Assembly (NCBI GenBank): GCA_003952965.2
Contig: CM025851.1
Span: 2,753,307-2,817,306, forward strand
Origin: Morella rubra
Taxonomy: Eukaryota > Streptophyta > Magnoliopsida > Fagales > Myricaceae
DNA: 64,000 nt
Direction: 5' to 3'
Under the pieces are notes generated by a model. It worked only from the letters and a program-made list of their open reading frames with translations, was not told where the DNA came from and made no database searches. Positions within the stretch are counted from its first letter, which is position 1. Every line of letters begins with the position of its first letter. A program made the position numbers and the translations under genes. Shown in pieces: positions 51,772-63,607 of the stretch.

Positions 51772-52746
51772 ACAACAGTGCTTTGTTTTTGGTGAAGAAG
51801 ATATATTTTATGTATAGGGCCATGGTTTTGATCTGAGTGAGAGTGTTTAGAGGTTATATGGGTAGAGATTAATTTGTTCATACATGAGTGTATTTGTATT
51901 ATCAAGGGATCATGTATTTCTGAGGGATCTCTGTATCATGATCTTTGCATCAAATTCTTTATTATTCAATTCATTTAGTCAGGAATAGAAGTTTCAAACC
52001 CTCTTGTAAATGCCCAACATGCAATTAGTGGGAATTCGAGTTGAATCTTGTCTGTCTCGAAGTTACTTGCTTGATGGTAAGTTTTCATGTATATTGTGTG
52101 GGGTGGCCGGATAGAAAGAATCGCATCAAAGTCAAGCAGCTTCTGCTACTTTGAACGAGCTTATTCGAGCTAATTTGGAAACCCATTTTGCAGTCGCAAG
52201 CATTTTGATTGCGAGTCGTACGTAAGCCATGGATTTTCCTAAGGTGACCTAAACCCTTGTCCCGCGAAGTCAAAGTCCAACACCTTTCGTCGTCGTCAAC
52301 TTTGCCAAGGTTAGGGTTCAACACAAATCATGCACCAACTCCATCTTATCAACTCCGATTTCAAAGCCTCAAAGCTAATTGCAACGCCTTGCTGTGGGAT
52401 CTCTGTCATCGATATATTGTTTGCTATCTAAATTGAAAAGCTCAATCAAAAAACTATAATGGATCTCCTTAGACTTTGGAGGACCCAAAATGCTTGTCCT
52501 ACCCAATCCATTCTTTTCATCTACTTTCCAGTTCAACGCTGCTGGTCAATCTTCAATAACAATTGGGGGCGCAAATAATAAAACATGCACTGAATCCATC
52601 TCATCAACTCCTATTCCAAAGCTCATGCTATATATATATGTCTGCTTAGCGGACTTCCAATCCATCTCCACTATAACAATTATCTACAACAGTCTTGCCA
52701 AAGCAGAAAGCCTAATTATCTCATTTCCTAAGAATTAATTCTCCAA
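51772..52746. other. TRM 3'UTR and dirigent promoter region
   Basis: No gene seen. The TRM 3'UTR probably ends by about 52000. The dirigent promoter with its TATA box lies at the right. Confidence 0.55.
52629..52639 (+). promoter_or_regulatory. TATA box of the first dirigent gene
   Basis: tatatatatat about 110 bases upstream of the ATG at 52747. Confidence 0.55.
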
Positions 52747-53622
52747 ATGGAAACCCAAAGGTACTTCTCTTACGCAACCAAGGTCTCCACAGCTTACCTT
52801 TTGTTCCTCACCCTCACCATTTTGTCCGCCTCCTCAGCTCGAATTCTCGACGAGCAAGAGCCCGTGGTCCTCCCTCCGGAAGCTAACAAAGAAGTTGACG
52901 CACCTGTCCCTTCAGCCACCCAATTACCTAACCCTGGGGTGGCTGCAGGCACTGCTGACCCCGCCCATACCTTAACCTTTTTCATGCATGACATACTTGG
53001 AGGGTCGAACCCCTCGGCTCTAGCAGTAACCGGGGTCGTCAACAACCCGGCCGTCAACGGTCAGCTCCCATTTGCCAAGCCCAATGGGGCAGTTCTCCCA
53101 ATCAACAACGGGGCACAACAGAATGACGGTTTCATCAACAATAACAACATTCCATTCCTCACAGGCCTTAGTGGCGCTACATCACCAGTGATACGAAACA
53201 ACGGTGCATTTGGGAACTTTCCGGTCACCAATGGGGGTCAACTCCCATCGGGGTCCACCCTCCAGAAGCTCATGTTCGGCACCATGACAGTGTTTGACGA
53301 TGAGCTAACCGAGGGGCAGGAGCTCAGGTCAGCTTTGGCAGGAAAGGCCCAAGGCTTCTATGTGGTGAGCTCTGAAGATGGCACTAGTCAGACCATGGCG
53401 TTCACCGTCATGTTTGAGAGTGGTGGTTATGCTGATAGCCTTAGCTTCTTCGGGGTCCACAGGACTGGCGTATCGGAGTCCCAGCTAGCCATCATGGGTG
53501 GGACTGGGAAGTATGTTAACGGAAAGGGATTTGCCACGGTTAAGACCTTCGCAGAGACCAATCAGCATGAGACTGATGGTGTGGAGACATTGCTGGAGTT
53601 CACTGTTTATATAACTTACTAA
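52747..53622 (+). CDS. Dirigent protein, ESB1/DIR-e type (291 aa)
   Basis: Secreted protein that steers coupling of monolignol radicals; the ESB1/DIR-e group acts in Casparian-strip lignin. It is intronless and complete. A signal peptide covers about residues 1-31, followed by an acidic, Pro-rich spacer. The dirigent domain runs from LTFFMHDILGG (about 76) to the end. It holds the typical insert found in this group, here Asn- and Gly-rich (residues about 95-160), then LPSGSTLQKLMFGTMTVFDDELTEG, GKAQGFYVVSSEDG, FFGVHRT and GGTGKYVNGKGFATV. It converges on the next dirigent gene, which it resembles closely, and lies downstream of the TRM gene. Arabidopsis relatives are DIR9, DIR10 (ESB1) and DIR24; I cannot assign one-to-one orthology. 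Confidence 0.95.
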   Translation: METQRYFSYATKVSTAYLLFLTLTILSASSARILDEQEPVVLPPEANKEVDAPVPSATQLPNPGVAAGTADPAHTLTFFMHDILGGSNPSALAVTGVVNNPAVNGQLPFAKPNGAVLPINNGAQQNDGFINNNNIPFLTGLSGATSPVIRNNGAFGNFPVTNGGQLPSGSTLQKLMFGTMTVFDDELTEGQELRSALAGKAQGFYVVSSEDGTSQTMAFTVMFESGGYADSLSFFGVHRTGVSESQLAIMGGTGKYVNGKGFATVKTFAETNQHETDGVETLLEFTVYITY

Positions 53623-55035
53623 ATGTGTTTTGTGTAATTTGAAGCCTCTAATTTGTGCTTTGTTGATTCTATTGTAATCCTGAGAAAGATGAAATTTGAG
53701 GATTTGATCTCCTTTACCAGAAATGTTTGATTATTTGTGAATCTGGGAAAAACAAAATATATTGGGTCAGCGGATTTCAACTTCATGTTTACATTCAGCG
53801 ACCAAAATTCTCTACTGACCAAAGAAGCTGTTATGGTGATTGTCGCATACCTAAAGACTTCATCCAATCCAAATTGTAGTAGCTACTAAAGATCTCTTGG
53901 ACTCAAAGCATGATCATCAGGAATGCGTTTGTCCAAAAGCAGGTTATCTTTTTAAGCCCGAAAAACTACTATGCCCTGTTCTCCATATGGAAGGACTACC
54001 TTGTGGCGAGGCCACCGAATCCTTAAAGAGAGTGCTTCTTATAAGAATCGATGTATTTGGTACATTACGGACATAAAACATCGGCTTTTGCCAACGAGAC
54101 CATGATGACCATATTCTCTTTTTGGGATACCTAGCTAACGTAGTCGGACATGGCTGCGTTGGGTTAAGTTCGGCTGCTCTGAACTATACAATTAGATAAG
54201 TTGTCTTAACAACTAAAAGCAAACATTAATAATAAAGTAAAAAAATTTTGGACTAGCCGAAGCATTGATGGAGGGATCAGGAACCTAATTCCCCTGCAAA
54301 TTTACATTGCAGTAACTCCGATGGACAAATTAACACAGAACCATCACAGAGTTATATCCATTTGCGAGATCCGCTTCCCTCGAGTTATTGCATAAGCCCC
54401 TCTTCGAAAAGGAGCCGACTCTTCTCCCCCAACTAGTTAGTGCATGTGATGTCCTAAAAATATATATTATATCCACCAGCCTGACAAAATGCTTGGCTTT
54501 ATGGAGTGGAATTAAGCCCATTTAGGAACTTGAAAATTAACCCAAAGGTCAAAGGTCAAGTTCTTTAATTCTAGAAAGGGAGGCATCTGGAGAGTCTATA
54601 GTTTGGATGAACGAGACACAAAGGTTCAACTATGCACATTGCTACATAAGTTACTCCCTCACTCAATTACGGGCGGCTTTTATACCTTTTTTACTGGATA
54701 TGTGAGTACTTAATTGTGCAATATGTCTAGGTAAGAAGTGATAAATAATCATGTTCTCCGTCTAAAGATAGCAAATTTTACTGAACCAGCATTTACTCTG
54801 CAATTACAAATTTGCAAACCCTGTTACCTGGTTCATAAATGGTATTGGAGGGTCCGTTCATGCATTAATTGGATGACCAAAATGTTCAGATCTTTAATCA
54901 CTAGGAGATTAAAATAAACAGCATTCTCATTCAACATTAGACACCACAAAGATACATAAACAGCAACGTAGTAGACACACCCACTACAGCAACCTGGTAA
55001 ATCATATTTACCCGTTCATAGAACAAACACACAAA
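53623..55035. other. Gap between convergent dirigent genes
   Basis: Both 3'UTRs and about 1 kb of DNA with no recognisable feature. The short frames are unremarkable. Confidence 0.55.
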
Positions 55036-56208
55036 CTACTCGGAAAGGTAAACACTGAACTGCAGCATCGTGTCTACGCCGTCCGTAGTGTGCTGATCCT
55101 CCTGCTGAAGTGTCTCAACCGTAGCATAACCTTTGGCATTTTCATATTTCCCGGTCCCACCGACCACAGCAATCTGAGACTCATGCGACGCCGTTCGATG
55201 CACCCCAAAGAAACTGATCGTATCCTCCACAACCTGGTGGTGATCACCACCAGGACCGTGTAGCAACACTGAAACGGCGATCGTCTGGCTGGTCCCGTCC
55301 AACGAGCTCGCCAAGTAAAAGCCCTGCGCCTTGCCAACCACAGCGGAACCCAGCTCGTGGCCTTCCGTCAACTCGTCGTCGATCACCGTTACCGATCCGA
55401 ACATTAGCTTCTGGAGAGTGACACCAGACGGTAGCTGACCAGCGGTGACGAACGGTAGGTTGTTGCCGCCGTTAACAACGTCATTGTTGGCGCTGTTCTG
55501 GATTACGGTGGAGGCTTGTTGGCCGACGCCGTTGAGGCCTGCGACGAAGGGGAGGTTGTTGTTATTGATGATACCATTGATGTTTATGTTGTTTAGTGGG
55601 ACCCCGCCGGTGAGTGGGAAGATGTTGCTGTTGGGCTTGGAGAAAGGGAGGCCGTTGATTTGGGTGTCGGCAATGATTCCAGTTACCACCCTGGCCGATG
55701 GGTGACTGCCTCCTAGGATGTCATGCATGAAGAAGGTCAACACGGGGGCTTGTGGGCCAGCAGGTGTTGCCACTGTGGCACTGGTGGTGGTCGTCACCGG
55801 GGTTGCTGGGCCAACTGGCGATGTGGGGATGGGACCAGCCACAGGTGCCACCCCAGGAACCGGTGTTGCCACGGGATCGGGTAATTCAGGCTCGGGCTGC
55901 GGAGAGTCAGCTTCCGGAGCGACATCTGGGCTAATTACTGGTGCCACATCAGTGTCATCGACTGTAGGATCAGTGGCAGGAATTTGACCGCTTGGCAGCG
56001 TGGTGGTGGGACCAACCTGTGGATTTACATTCGTGATAGGTGTTGCAGCAGGATTGGTTGATTGGGGTGGATCAGGAAGGACTGAGGGTTGTGGGTCCAC
56101 TTCATCAAGGACCCTGGAAGAGTTGGCGCACCCGAAGGTGATGGCTAGGAGCAAGAGGCAGATGTTTGCTTTGAGTTTCATGGTGACGAGAAGTGAACCT
56201 TTGGCCAT
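55036..56208 (-). CDS. Dirigent protein, ESB1/DIR-e type with long Pro/Val-rich spacer (390 aa)
   Basis: Intronless, complete. A signal peptide (hydrophobic run ANICLLLLAITFGCANSS) is followed by about 130 residues of Pro/Val/Ala/Thr-rich low complexity (for example TPVPGVAPVAGPIPTSPVGP), as in ESB1, which may anchor it in the wall. The dirigent domain starts at VLTFFMHDILGGSHPSARV (about residue 165) with an Asn-rich insert, then LPSGVTLQKLMFGSVTVIDDE, GKAQGFYLASS, SFFGVHRTASHESQ and GGTGKYENAKGYATVETL. A second Met ten codons in (56181) is an equally good start. It is the inverted neighbour of the gene at 52747, and the two domains are much more alike than either is to the third dirigent, so they look like a local inverted duplication. 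Confidence 0.95.
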   Translation of the reverse strand: MAKGSLLVTMKLKANICLLLLAITFGCANSSRVLDEVDPQPSVLPDPPQSTNPAATPITNVNPQVGPTTTLPSGQIPATDPTVDDTDVAPVISPDVAPEADSPQPEPELPDPVATPVPGVAPVAGPIPTSPVGPATPVTTTTSATVATPAGPQAPVLTFFMHDILGGSHPSARVVTGIIADTQINGLPFSKPNSNIFPLTGGVPLNNININGIINNNNLPFVAGLNGVGQQASTVIQNSANNDVVNGGNNLPFVTAGQLPSGVTLQKLMFGSVTVIDDELTEGHELGSAVVGKAQGFYLASSLDGTSQTIAVSVLLHGPGGDHHQVVEDTISFFGVHRTASHESQIAVVGGTGKYENAKGYATVETLQQEDQHTTDGVDTMLQFSVYLSE

Positions 56209-56290
56209 TTTGGGTGTTCAAGAGTGAAGAAGCTCAAGAGAATGTTCTTCAAATGTATCTTTGCTGTTGAGAGGGAGTATTCTCTGTGGG

Positions 56291-56300
56291 TATATATATA
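56291..56300 (-). promoter_or_regulatory. TATA box of the second dirigent gene
   Basis: tatatatata, 83 bases upstream of the ATG at 56208 on the minus strand. Confidence 0.55.
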
Positions 56301-58070
56301 GTCTGAGAACTTTGTAAGTAAGAATTTCTAGAGGGAAGTGGAGCTGATATGATGGAGTTGTTGCATCCTCTCTTTTGTAGGGTGTGTTATGGTTGAAACA
56401 CCTAACACGCATTTGCTGGAATCTGGGTACTACACTAATATGGTGCTGTTGGCTATAAACTGAAATGGGCCATACTCTGTGTTTTGGGATCTCGAATATC
56501 TTATGGACCATCGGAAAGAGGAAATGGACCTCCGGTGGAGTAGATGAAAGGTAAAAACTGAACGACTTATAATAGTAGGCTGGATCTCTTCCTAACTCCA
56601 AAATGTCGACAATAGGTTCCGCATCAGGGATGGACAAATCAACCAAAACAAACTTCGAGGACCAAGGTACCAGAACTTATGTACCCAACAAAACTGAAGT
56701 TTCTTACGGAAACCTTTTTGTTATCTGTGTCAAAAATTGTCGATTAGCAGAAAAAAATGCTGTTCCAAGATTGTCAAACATAGAAACGCATCTGTGCACC
56801 TCCGAAGGATTTCGGATCTTTGAAAAAACTCGTGGTTGTTTGAAGGAGAGAAGTTGCCAAATATCTATGTATAATCCAGTCGTAGAGAGCACTAGAGGAT
56901 AAAGCTCATTAGCTCCAGAAACGCATAGAGAATTTCGTGAGTCTCTATAGGTTGTAGCCTACAATCCGAATTGAGGATGGGTTTTTGGGATCATATGAGA
57001 CATTGAAGACATAGGCAGGAAGATACATAAAATTGTCGCATTTTGATTTTCAGGTCATTGGTTATATGCATTTTGTGGCACTTATAATGATACTTCCATT
57101 TATTACTACTCTGTTTAGTTGCCTAATGTGAACCTTTATTTAAGATGACCTGCAAGTGGACAATGATCTCGTTCACTCTGCGTTCTTTTTTCTTGTTCTT
57201 CGCAAATAAGTATTATTGATACATCAATGTGACCAGAAACAAAATTTCTCGTTCCCCATTGGGCAATGAGATGAGCCAATTGATTCTGCTTTCTTGGAAT
57301 CCATTTGAGATTCCACTGAGGGTGATCATCCATCAATTGTCGGATAGCTAATACAGCATCTGTTATAAGCCCCTCAGGCTCCATAGTTCTTCGGGAGATC
57401 CAGTTGCATGATAGTATCGCCTTCTGAGTATCAGAGTCTGCACATAAGTCCGAAGCAAGGTTGCAAGCAAGCAGGCACGCCTTCAGTTCAATCTGCATTC
57501 GAATCCTATAGTATGTTATTTATCATCTTCCATCCTATAGTATGTTCTTTATCATCTTCCAGGATAGTCGCTGTCTTCTCTCTTTTCTCTCTCTTTTCTT
57601 TTAGGAGTTTTTTTTTTTTTTTTTTTTTTTTAAGTCTGTTTTGGTACTTTTGTTCCCTACACATATATATGACTCTATGAGGCAAAATAAGTTAGTGATC
57701 TGTAAAACAATAATATGCCTTAAGAAAACTGTAAATCCCATCATTTGTTGCCTTTATAGATATTCATTTTAGAAGTCATAAATCCAAGTGTTTCCAGGGA
57801 ACGGATTTATTTCCATGCCAGAAAGAATTTGAAGGAAAATATTCGGTTTTTCTTAATCCGCAAAGAGTAATTTTTAATAAGCTTAGTTTCGAAATTCGAA
57901 TGCTTTACAACACAATTGGACAAATCTCAAATTAACTCAGAAACAAAATAATCCAAATCCCTCAATCACTTCTCACCTAAAACATTAATATTCCCCGTAT
58001 GTTTAATTCTAATCATACCAGAAAGCACAAGCTTAAGATTTGACGTTTCACTTGGCTACCAGGGGTCCTA
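56301..58070. other. Intergenic DNA with a retroelement fragment
   Basis: Holds the RNase H-like fragment listed separately (57136-57498) and a 23-base T run (57610-57632). A short direct repeat, cctatagtatgtt with tttatcatcttcca, occurs twice at 57506-57560. Nothing else recognised. Confidence 0.5.
57136..57498 (-). pseudogene. RNase H-like (RVT_3) fragment of a non-LTR retroelement
   Basis: The 120-codon minus frame contains IELKACLLACNLA, then DSDTQKAIL and, at its end, GLITDAVLAIRQLMDDHP, WIPRKQNQLAHLIAQWG. This order matches the plant reverse-transcriptase-like RNase H domain: Glu-containing helix, Asp-Ser motif, and the N-x-x-AH-x-x-A-x-W motif. The N-terminal beta strands with the first catalytic Asp and any reverse transcriptase are absent, so it is a fragment. 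Confidence 0.6.
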
Positions 58071-58790
58071 CTAACTCAGATATACATTGAACAAGAGAAG
58101 CCCATTGGTTCCTATCCCTTCCCCTTCAACATTCGACCCTGCATCCAGAGTCTTTACAGTTGCATAGCCATTTGCGGCATGATACTTCCCAGTGCCACCA
58201 ATAATTGCAACATGAGACTCTGGAACATCGGTCTGGTGCACCCCAAAAAACCTCAACCCATCCTTATAGTCCCCACTGGCAAAATACGCAGTCATCGCCA
58301 TCATATGGCTGCTGCCATCTTCTGAGCTAGCAACATATATCCCTTTTGCTTTTCCGAGTATGGGTGTCACGCTGTTGAATAACTCTTCGTCTATAACTGT
58401 TACAGTCCCAAACTCCAACTCCTGAAGAGTAGCTCTAGCCGGAAAAGATAGGCCTATGCTGGATAAATCTAGCGTTTGAGTGGACAATCCGGTGCCGGAA
58501 ATCATTGGATTGGACCCAGGTAAGGGAATCCCTCCAGTAGGAGGGAAAAGGCCTAATGGTTTTTGGAAGGGAAGTTGACCGGTAACCTTGGTGGTTGCTG
58601 GTTTTGACAATGGCTGCGTCACATTGAGCACGTCTCTCATTAGAAATGTGGCTTTGTGATGGTGGCTGTGATGGGTCGGGGTTGGATTGCCAAGGGTTCT
58701 AGCAGAGGCTGAATGGTTCACGATGGCCATGAGTATGATTAAGAAGGGCATGATTAGCATGCAGGAAAGCTTGGCCATTTTCATGACCAA
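58071..58790 (-). CDS. Dirigent protein, DIR16/18/25-like (239 aa)
   Basis: Intronless, complete secreted dirigent protein. The signal peptide ends about at HSASA (residue 30), and a His-rich spacer (HHSHHHK) follows. The domain starts at ATFLMRDVLNVTQP and includes ARATLQELEFGTVTVIDEELF, GKAKGIYVASSEDGSSHMM, FFGVHQTDVPESHVAIIGGT and NGYATVKTL. It lacks the long Asn-rich or Pro/Val-rich inserts of its two neighbours. Met at residues 1, 3, 5 are all possible starts; the TATA box lies only ~40 bases upstream, which favours a later one (58778, MAKLS). Confidence 0.94.
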   Translation of the reverse strand: MVMKMAKLSCMLIMPFLIILMAIVNHSASARTLGNPTPTHHSHHHKATFLMRDVLNVTQPLSKPATTKVTGQLPFQKPLGLFPPTGGIPLPGSNPMISGTGLSTQTLDLSSIGLSFPARATLQELEFGTVTVIDEELFNSVTPILGKAKGIYVASSEDGSSHMMAMTAYFASGDYKDGLRFFGVHQTDVPESHVAIIGGTGKYHAANGYATVKTLDAGSNVEGEGIGTNGLLLFNVYLS

Positions 58791-58826
58791 ATAATGCTTT
58801 TGCTTTTTGTTGTGTGTTTCTTCAAT

Positions 58827-58835
58827 TTATAAAAG
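58827..58835 (-). promoter_or_regulatory. TATA box of the third dirigent gene
   Basis: Minus strand TTTTATAAA, about 40 bases upstream of the first ATG (58790), implying a very short leader. Confidence 0.5.
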
Positions 58836-60595
58836 AGTGAGGATAGGAGAAGTGGCGTAGGTTTGGTCTGGTTGGAGTGGGTACAAGACTTTGGACCTAC
58901 CTTCCCTTGAATTTGGTTTTGATGCTTTTTTTCCTTTCTGGAAATCATAACAACTATAACAAATACCAAAAACCAGGCATTATTATATCTGAAATCTTAT
59001 TATAAATTAAGAAGTAGATTATGCATGGATAATGTTGTGATACTGCCCATTTTTCGAATAGTTGAAAAAGACGAAAAGTCAAAAGAATTTTGCTAAAATT
59101 ATACTTTACTATCATTAAGCACCATCTCATTTGTAATTTGTCCCGAGATTATCAATTTTAGAGATTGTGTCTCTCAAATTACCGCCTCTGTGGAATTTAC
59201 TTCGAATTGAAGAACAAACCATTAAAAACTATGTCATGTGTCACAATCATAAAAATAGTCAGAACTTTAATTTATAATATATTATTAAAAAAAAAGTGGA
59301 TGTTAAAGAGCAAATCATAAAAAATGGTAGTTTGAGTAAATTGTTTATATTTGGTTAATGTAAATTATAAAAAATATTGAAGTTTTGTGAGAAAGTATAA
59401 AATAGATGATTTGATAAATTTTCTTTTAAAAGTATTGAAATTTGTGTGAAAATGTTTTAGAGTTTATGTCAAATTTTTTGAAATTTTAGATATTTGGTTA
59501 TGGATTTTTTTTACTTTTAAAATAGAGATAAATATAAAATCCATGCAGTTTGCACAAAATCAAATAAATTTTAAAATTCTTCACGTTAGTTTATAAAATT
59601 TAAAATATCTTAAAATTTTAGTCCATTTATAAATCTCAGAATTAATTTAAACCTCAAATTATTTGATTTGCGCAAACAAACGTGCAAGAATTTTATTTTT
59701 ATCCTTTAATATATTTTCTCCATGTCGAACATCCTACTCTTAAAACTAGGGACGTGCATGGCGGGGGGGTGCTGGTTTATGTGCCTATTGGCACCGCCCA
59801 TGTTGGTGGCACCCATTTGGGTGATCATCGCCTATTATGTTTAGGTCGGTAACCAGTGTCCATCGGCGCCGGTGCTAGCGCTAGCGATGAGAGAGAGAGA
59901 GGTGCTTTTTGAAGCTTCAAAATACACCAAGTTATGCAATTAAAAAAAAAACACTTTAAACAAAAAGATGTAATTTTTTTATGAAAAAAAATAGTGGAAG
60001 CAGTGAACCAAATCGGAGTGGACGATTTTACCTTCCCATCTAGTCAGACCCACCGGTATCGATACAATCAAACAGGGTTATCGGTATACGATGTCGGTCA
60101 ACCGGCACACGGCCGTCCCGGTTGTTATTACTGATGGTTTTATCCAAAAAAAATAGTCCTACTTTAATTTTTTTTTTTTAGTCCTGCTTTATTATTATTA
60201 TTTTTAGTCCTACTCAAAACTTACATGTGAATATGAAGACTTGACCCAAGACTGATTACTGAACCATGTCCACGCGAGCATGCATTTTCGCTTTTGGACT
60301 CATCTAACTCACCACGTGTCCTGGAACCGAGCAGCTTGGTCAAATTCGACCGTCCGATCCAGACAAAGGCGGCAACCATTTCTCATCCCCAGAACACCGT
60401 TAGGGTTTTACGCATCACACACTCGCAGCTTCTTCTCGTCTCTCTTGCGCAATCGTACTCTGCACCAGATCACCATTTTCAAACTTCAAAAACCCGCCTA
60501 ACCTGATGACCCATCTCTGAAAACCCTACCCCTGACCCTGAAGCCCCCATTTTCCCTTGCGTTCCTTTATCTAAACCAACTATACTTCGTGAGCA
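58836..60595. other. Intergenic DNA and SF3B3 leader
   Basis: Bases about 59280-59640 belong to the AT-rich dispersed family. Bases about 59750-60130 are a GC-richer block starting ctagggacgtgcatggcgg and ending ggcacacggccgtcccgg, whose ends are imperfect inverted copies; it may be a small hAT-like element, but I found no clear target duplication. Bases about 60350-60595 are the leader of SF3B3. Confidence 0.45.
60400..60408 (+). promoter_or_regulatory. Telo-box near the SF3B3 start
   Basis: ttagggttt (AAACCCTAA on the other strand), about 190 bases upstream of the ATG. Telo-boxes are common in promoters of plant housekeeping and ribosomal genes. Confidence 0.45.
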
Positions 60596-63500
60596 ATGTA
60601 CCTCTACAGCCTCACTCTCCAGAGAGCCACTGGCATAGTTAGCGCCATCAATGGAAGCTTCTCGGGCGGCAAGACCCAAGAGATTGTTGTCGCACGCGGC
60701 AAGCTTCTCGAGCTTCTTCGGCCCGACGACAACGGTAAGATCCAAACCCTTCTCTCCGTCGAAATATTCGGTGCCATTAGGTCTTTAGCGCAGTTTAGGC
60801 TCACTGGGGCTCAGAAAGACTACATCGTTGTCGGGTCCGACTCGGGTCGGATCGTCATACTGGACTACAATAAGGAGAAGAATGTTTTCGATAAAATTCA
60901 TCAAGAAACTTTTGGGAAATCGGGGTGTCGTAGAATAGTTCCGGGCCAGTACTTGGCCATTGATCCAAAGGGAAGGGCTGTGATGATTGGAGCTTGTGAG
61001 AAGCAGAAGCTTGTTTATGTGTTGAATAGGGATACCGCGGCGAGGCTTACCATTTCATCACCTTTGGAGGCACACAAATCGCATACACTAGTGTATTCGA
61101 TCTGCGGTGTTGATTGTGGATTCGATAACCCAATATTTGCTGCCATAGAATTGGATTACTCGGAGGCAGACCAGGATTCCACTGGTCAGGCGGCAAGCGA
61201 GGCCCAGAAGCATTTGACGTTTTATGAGCTTGACTTAGGACTTAACCATGTGTCCAGGAAGTGGTCGGAGGCAGTTGATAATGGTGCAAATTTGCTCGTT
61301 ACTGTTCCTGGAGGAGGGGATGGACCTAGTGGCGTGTTGGTTTGTGCGGAAAATTTTGTGATATATAAGAATCAGGGACACCCTGATGTTAGGGCTGTGA
61401 TTCCTAGGCGTGCAGATCTGCCCGCCGAGCGTGGGGTTCTTATAGTTTCAGCAGCAATGCATAAGCAGAAAGCTATGTTCTTCTTTCTGTTGCAAACAGA
61501 GTATGGGGATATTTTTAAGGTTACTTTGGACCATGATAATGACCGTGTTACAGAGTTGAAGATCAAGTATTTTGACACAATTGCAGTTACTGCTTCCATG
61601 TGTGTGTTGAAGTCGGGGCATTTGTTCGCAGCATCGGAGTTTGGGAATCATGGTTTCTACCAGTTCCAGGGGATAGGTGATGAAGCTGATGTGGAATCTT
61701 CCTCAGCATCATTGATGGAAACCGAAGAAGGTTTCCAGCCGGTTTTTTTCCAGCCCAGACGACTTAAGAACCTTCTAAGGATTGACCAAATTGAGAGCCT
61801 GATGCCAATAATGGACATGAAAGTCATAAATCTCTTTGAAGAAGAAACACCTCAGATATTTACGCTTTGTGGGCGGGGTCCTCGTTCATCACTGAGAATG
61901 TTAAGACCTGGTTTAGCTATTAGTGAAATGGCTGTGTCGGAGCTTCCTGGTGAGCCGAGTGCAGTTTGGACTGTGAAAAAGAATGTCACTGATGAGTTTG
62001 ATGCATACATTGTGGTGTCATTCTCAAATGCGACTCTTGTTCTTTCCATTGGTGAGACAGTTGAAGAAGTAAGTGATACTGGGTTTCTTGATAGTACGCC
62101 TTCACTTGCTGTTTCTTTGATAGGCGATGACTCCCTCATGCAAGTTCATCCCAATGGCATTAGGCATATTAGGGAGGACGGGCGTATCAATGAGTGGAGG
62201 ACTCCTGGAAAGAGGACAATTGCTAAGGTTGGTTCTAACAGACTTCAAGTGGTCATTGCACTTAGTGGGGGTGAAATTGTGTATTTTGAGGTGGATACCA
62301 CCGGTCAGTTGATTGAGGTCGATAAGCATGAAATGTCCGGTGATGTGGCTTGTTTGGACATTGCCCCTGTACCTGAAGGAAGGCAGAGATCTCGTTTCCT
62401 AGCAGTTGGTTCATATGATAACACGATTCGTATCTTATCATTGGACCCTGAAGATGGCATGCAGATTCTGAGTGTGCAAAGTGTTTCTTCAGCTCCAGAA
62501 TCTCTTCTTTTTCTTGAAGTCCAGGCATCAATAGGTGGGGAGGATGGTGCTGATCATCCTGCCAGCCTTTTTCTTAATGCTGGTTTACAGAATGGAGTTT
62601 TGTTCAGAACAGTTGTAGACATGGTGACTGGTCAGCTTTCTGATTCCCGTTCTCGATTCTTGGGACTGAGAGCCCCAAAGCTCTTTTCTATTATTGTAAG
62701 GGGCAAGCGTGCCATGCTTTGCTTGTCAAGTAGACCTTGGCTTGGTTATATTCACCAAGGACACTTTCTTTTAACACCCCTATCTTATGAGACTCTTGAA
62801 TACGCAGCTTCCTTTGCCTCCGACCAATGTGCTGAAGGTGTAGTTGCTGTTGCTGGGAGTGCTTTGAGGGTTTTTACTATTGAAAGATTGGGAGAAACAT
62901 TTAATGAAACTGTGATTCCCCTAAGGTACACGCCAAGGAAGTTTGTGCTTCAACCCAAGCGAAAATTGCTGGTAATTATTGAGAGTGATCAAGGAGCATT
63001 CACAGCTGAAGAGCGCGAGGCTGCAAAAAAGGAATGCTTCGAAGCTGCTGGAACAGGTGAAAATGAAAACGGTAATGTGGACCAAATGGAGAATGGTGGT
63101 GATGAAGACAAAGATGATCCTCTCTCAGATGAACACTATGGCTATCCCAAGGCAGAATCAGACAAATGGGTTTCTTGCATTAGGGTTCTTGACCCAAAGA
63201 CGGCTAGTACAACTTGTCTGCTGGAGCTTCAGGATAATGAAGCGGCATTCAGCATATGCACTGTGAATTTTCATGATAAGGAATATGGAACACTTTTAGC
63301 TGTTGGTACAGCAAAGGGACTACAGTTTTGGCCCAGAAGAACTTTAGCTGCTGGTTTTATTCATATTTATAGGTTTGTAGATGAGGGAAGATCCCTGGAA
63401 CTATTGCACAAGACCCAAGTTGAAGGTGTTCCTACTGCTTTGTGCCAATTTCAGGGACGATTGCTTGCAGGTATTGGAAATGTTCTCAGATTATATGATT

Positions 63501-63607
63501 TGGGCAAGAGGAGATTGCTTAGAAAATGTGAGAACAAGCTGTTCCCCAACACTATTGTCTCCATTCAGACTTACCGCGATCGCATATATGTTGGAGATAT
63601 TCAGGAG
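60596..63607 (+). CDS. SF3B3: Splicing factor 3B subunit 3 (SAP130), first exon, 3' end off window
   Basis: Beta-propeller scaffold of the U2 snRNP SF3b complex, homologous to DDB1. The single large exon codes 1004 of about 1214 residues. It starts MYLYSLTLQRATGIV, with GNFSGGKTQEIVVARG-like and LELLRPDDNGK in the first propeller, QAASEAQKHLTFYELDLGLNHV, LRMLRPGLAISEMAVSELPG, DVACLDIAPVPEGRQRSRFL, and ends LFPNTIVSIQTYRDRIYVGDIQE at a donor (GTATTT, intron from 63608). Reading on past the donor gives a hydrophobic non-homologous tail. An acidic loop (GDEDKDDPLSDEHYGYPKAE) is typical of the family. The remaining ~210 residues must lie beyond base 64000. Confidence 0.96.
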
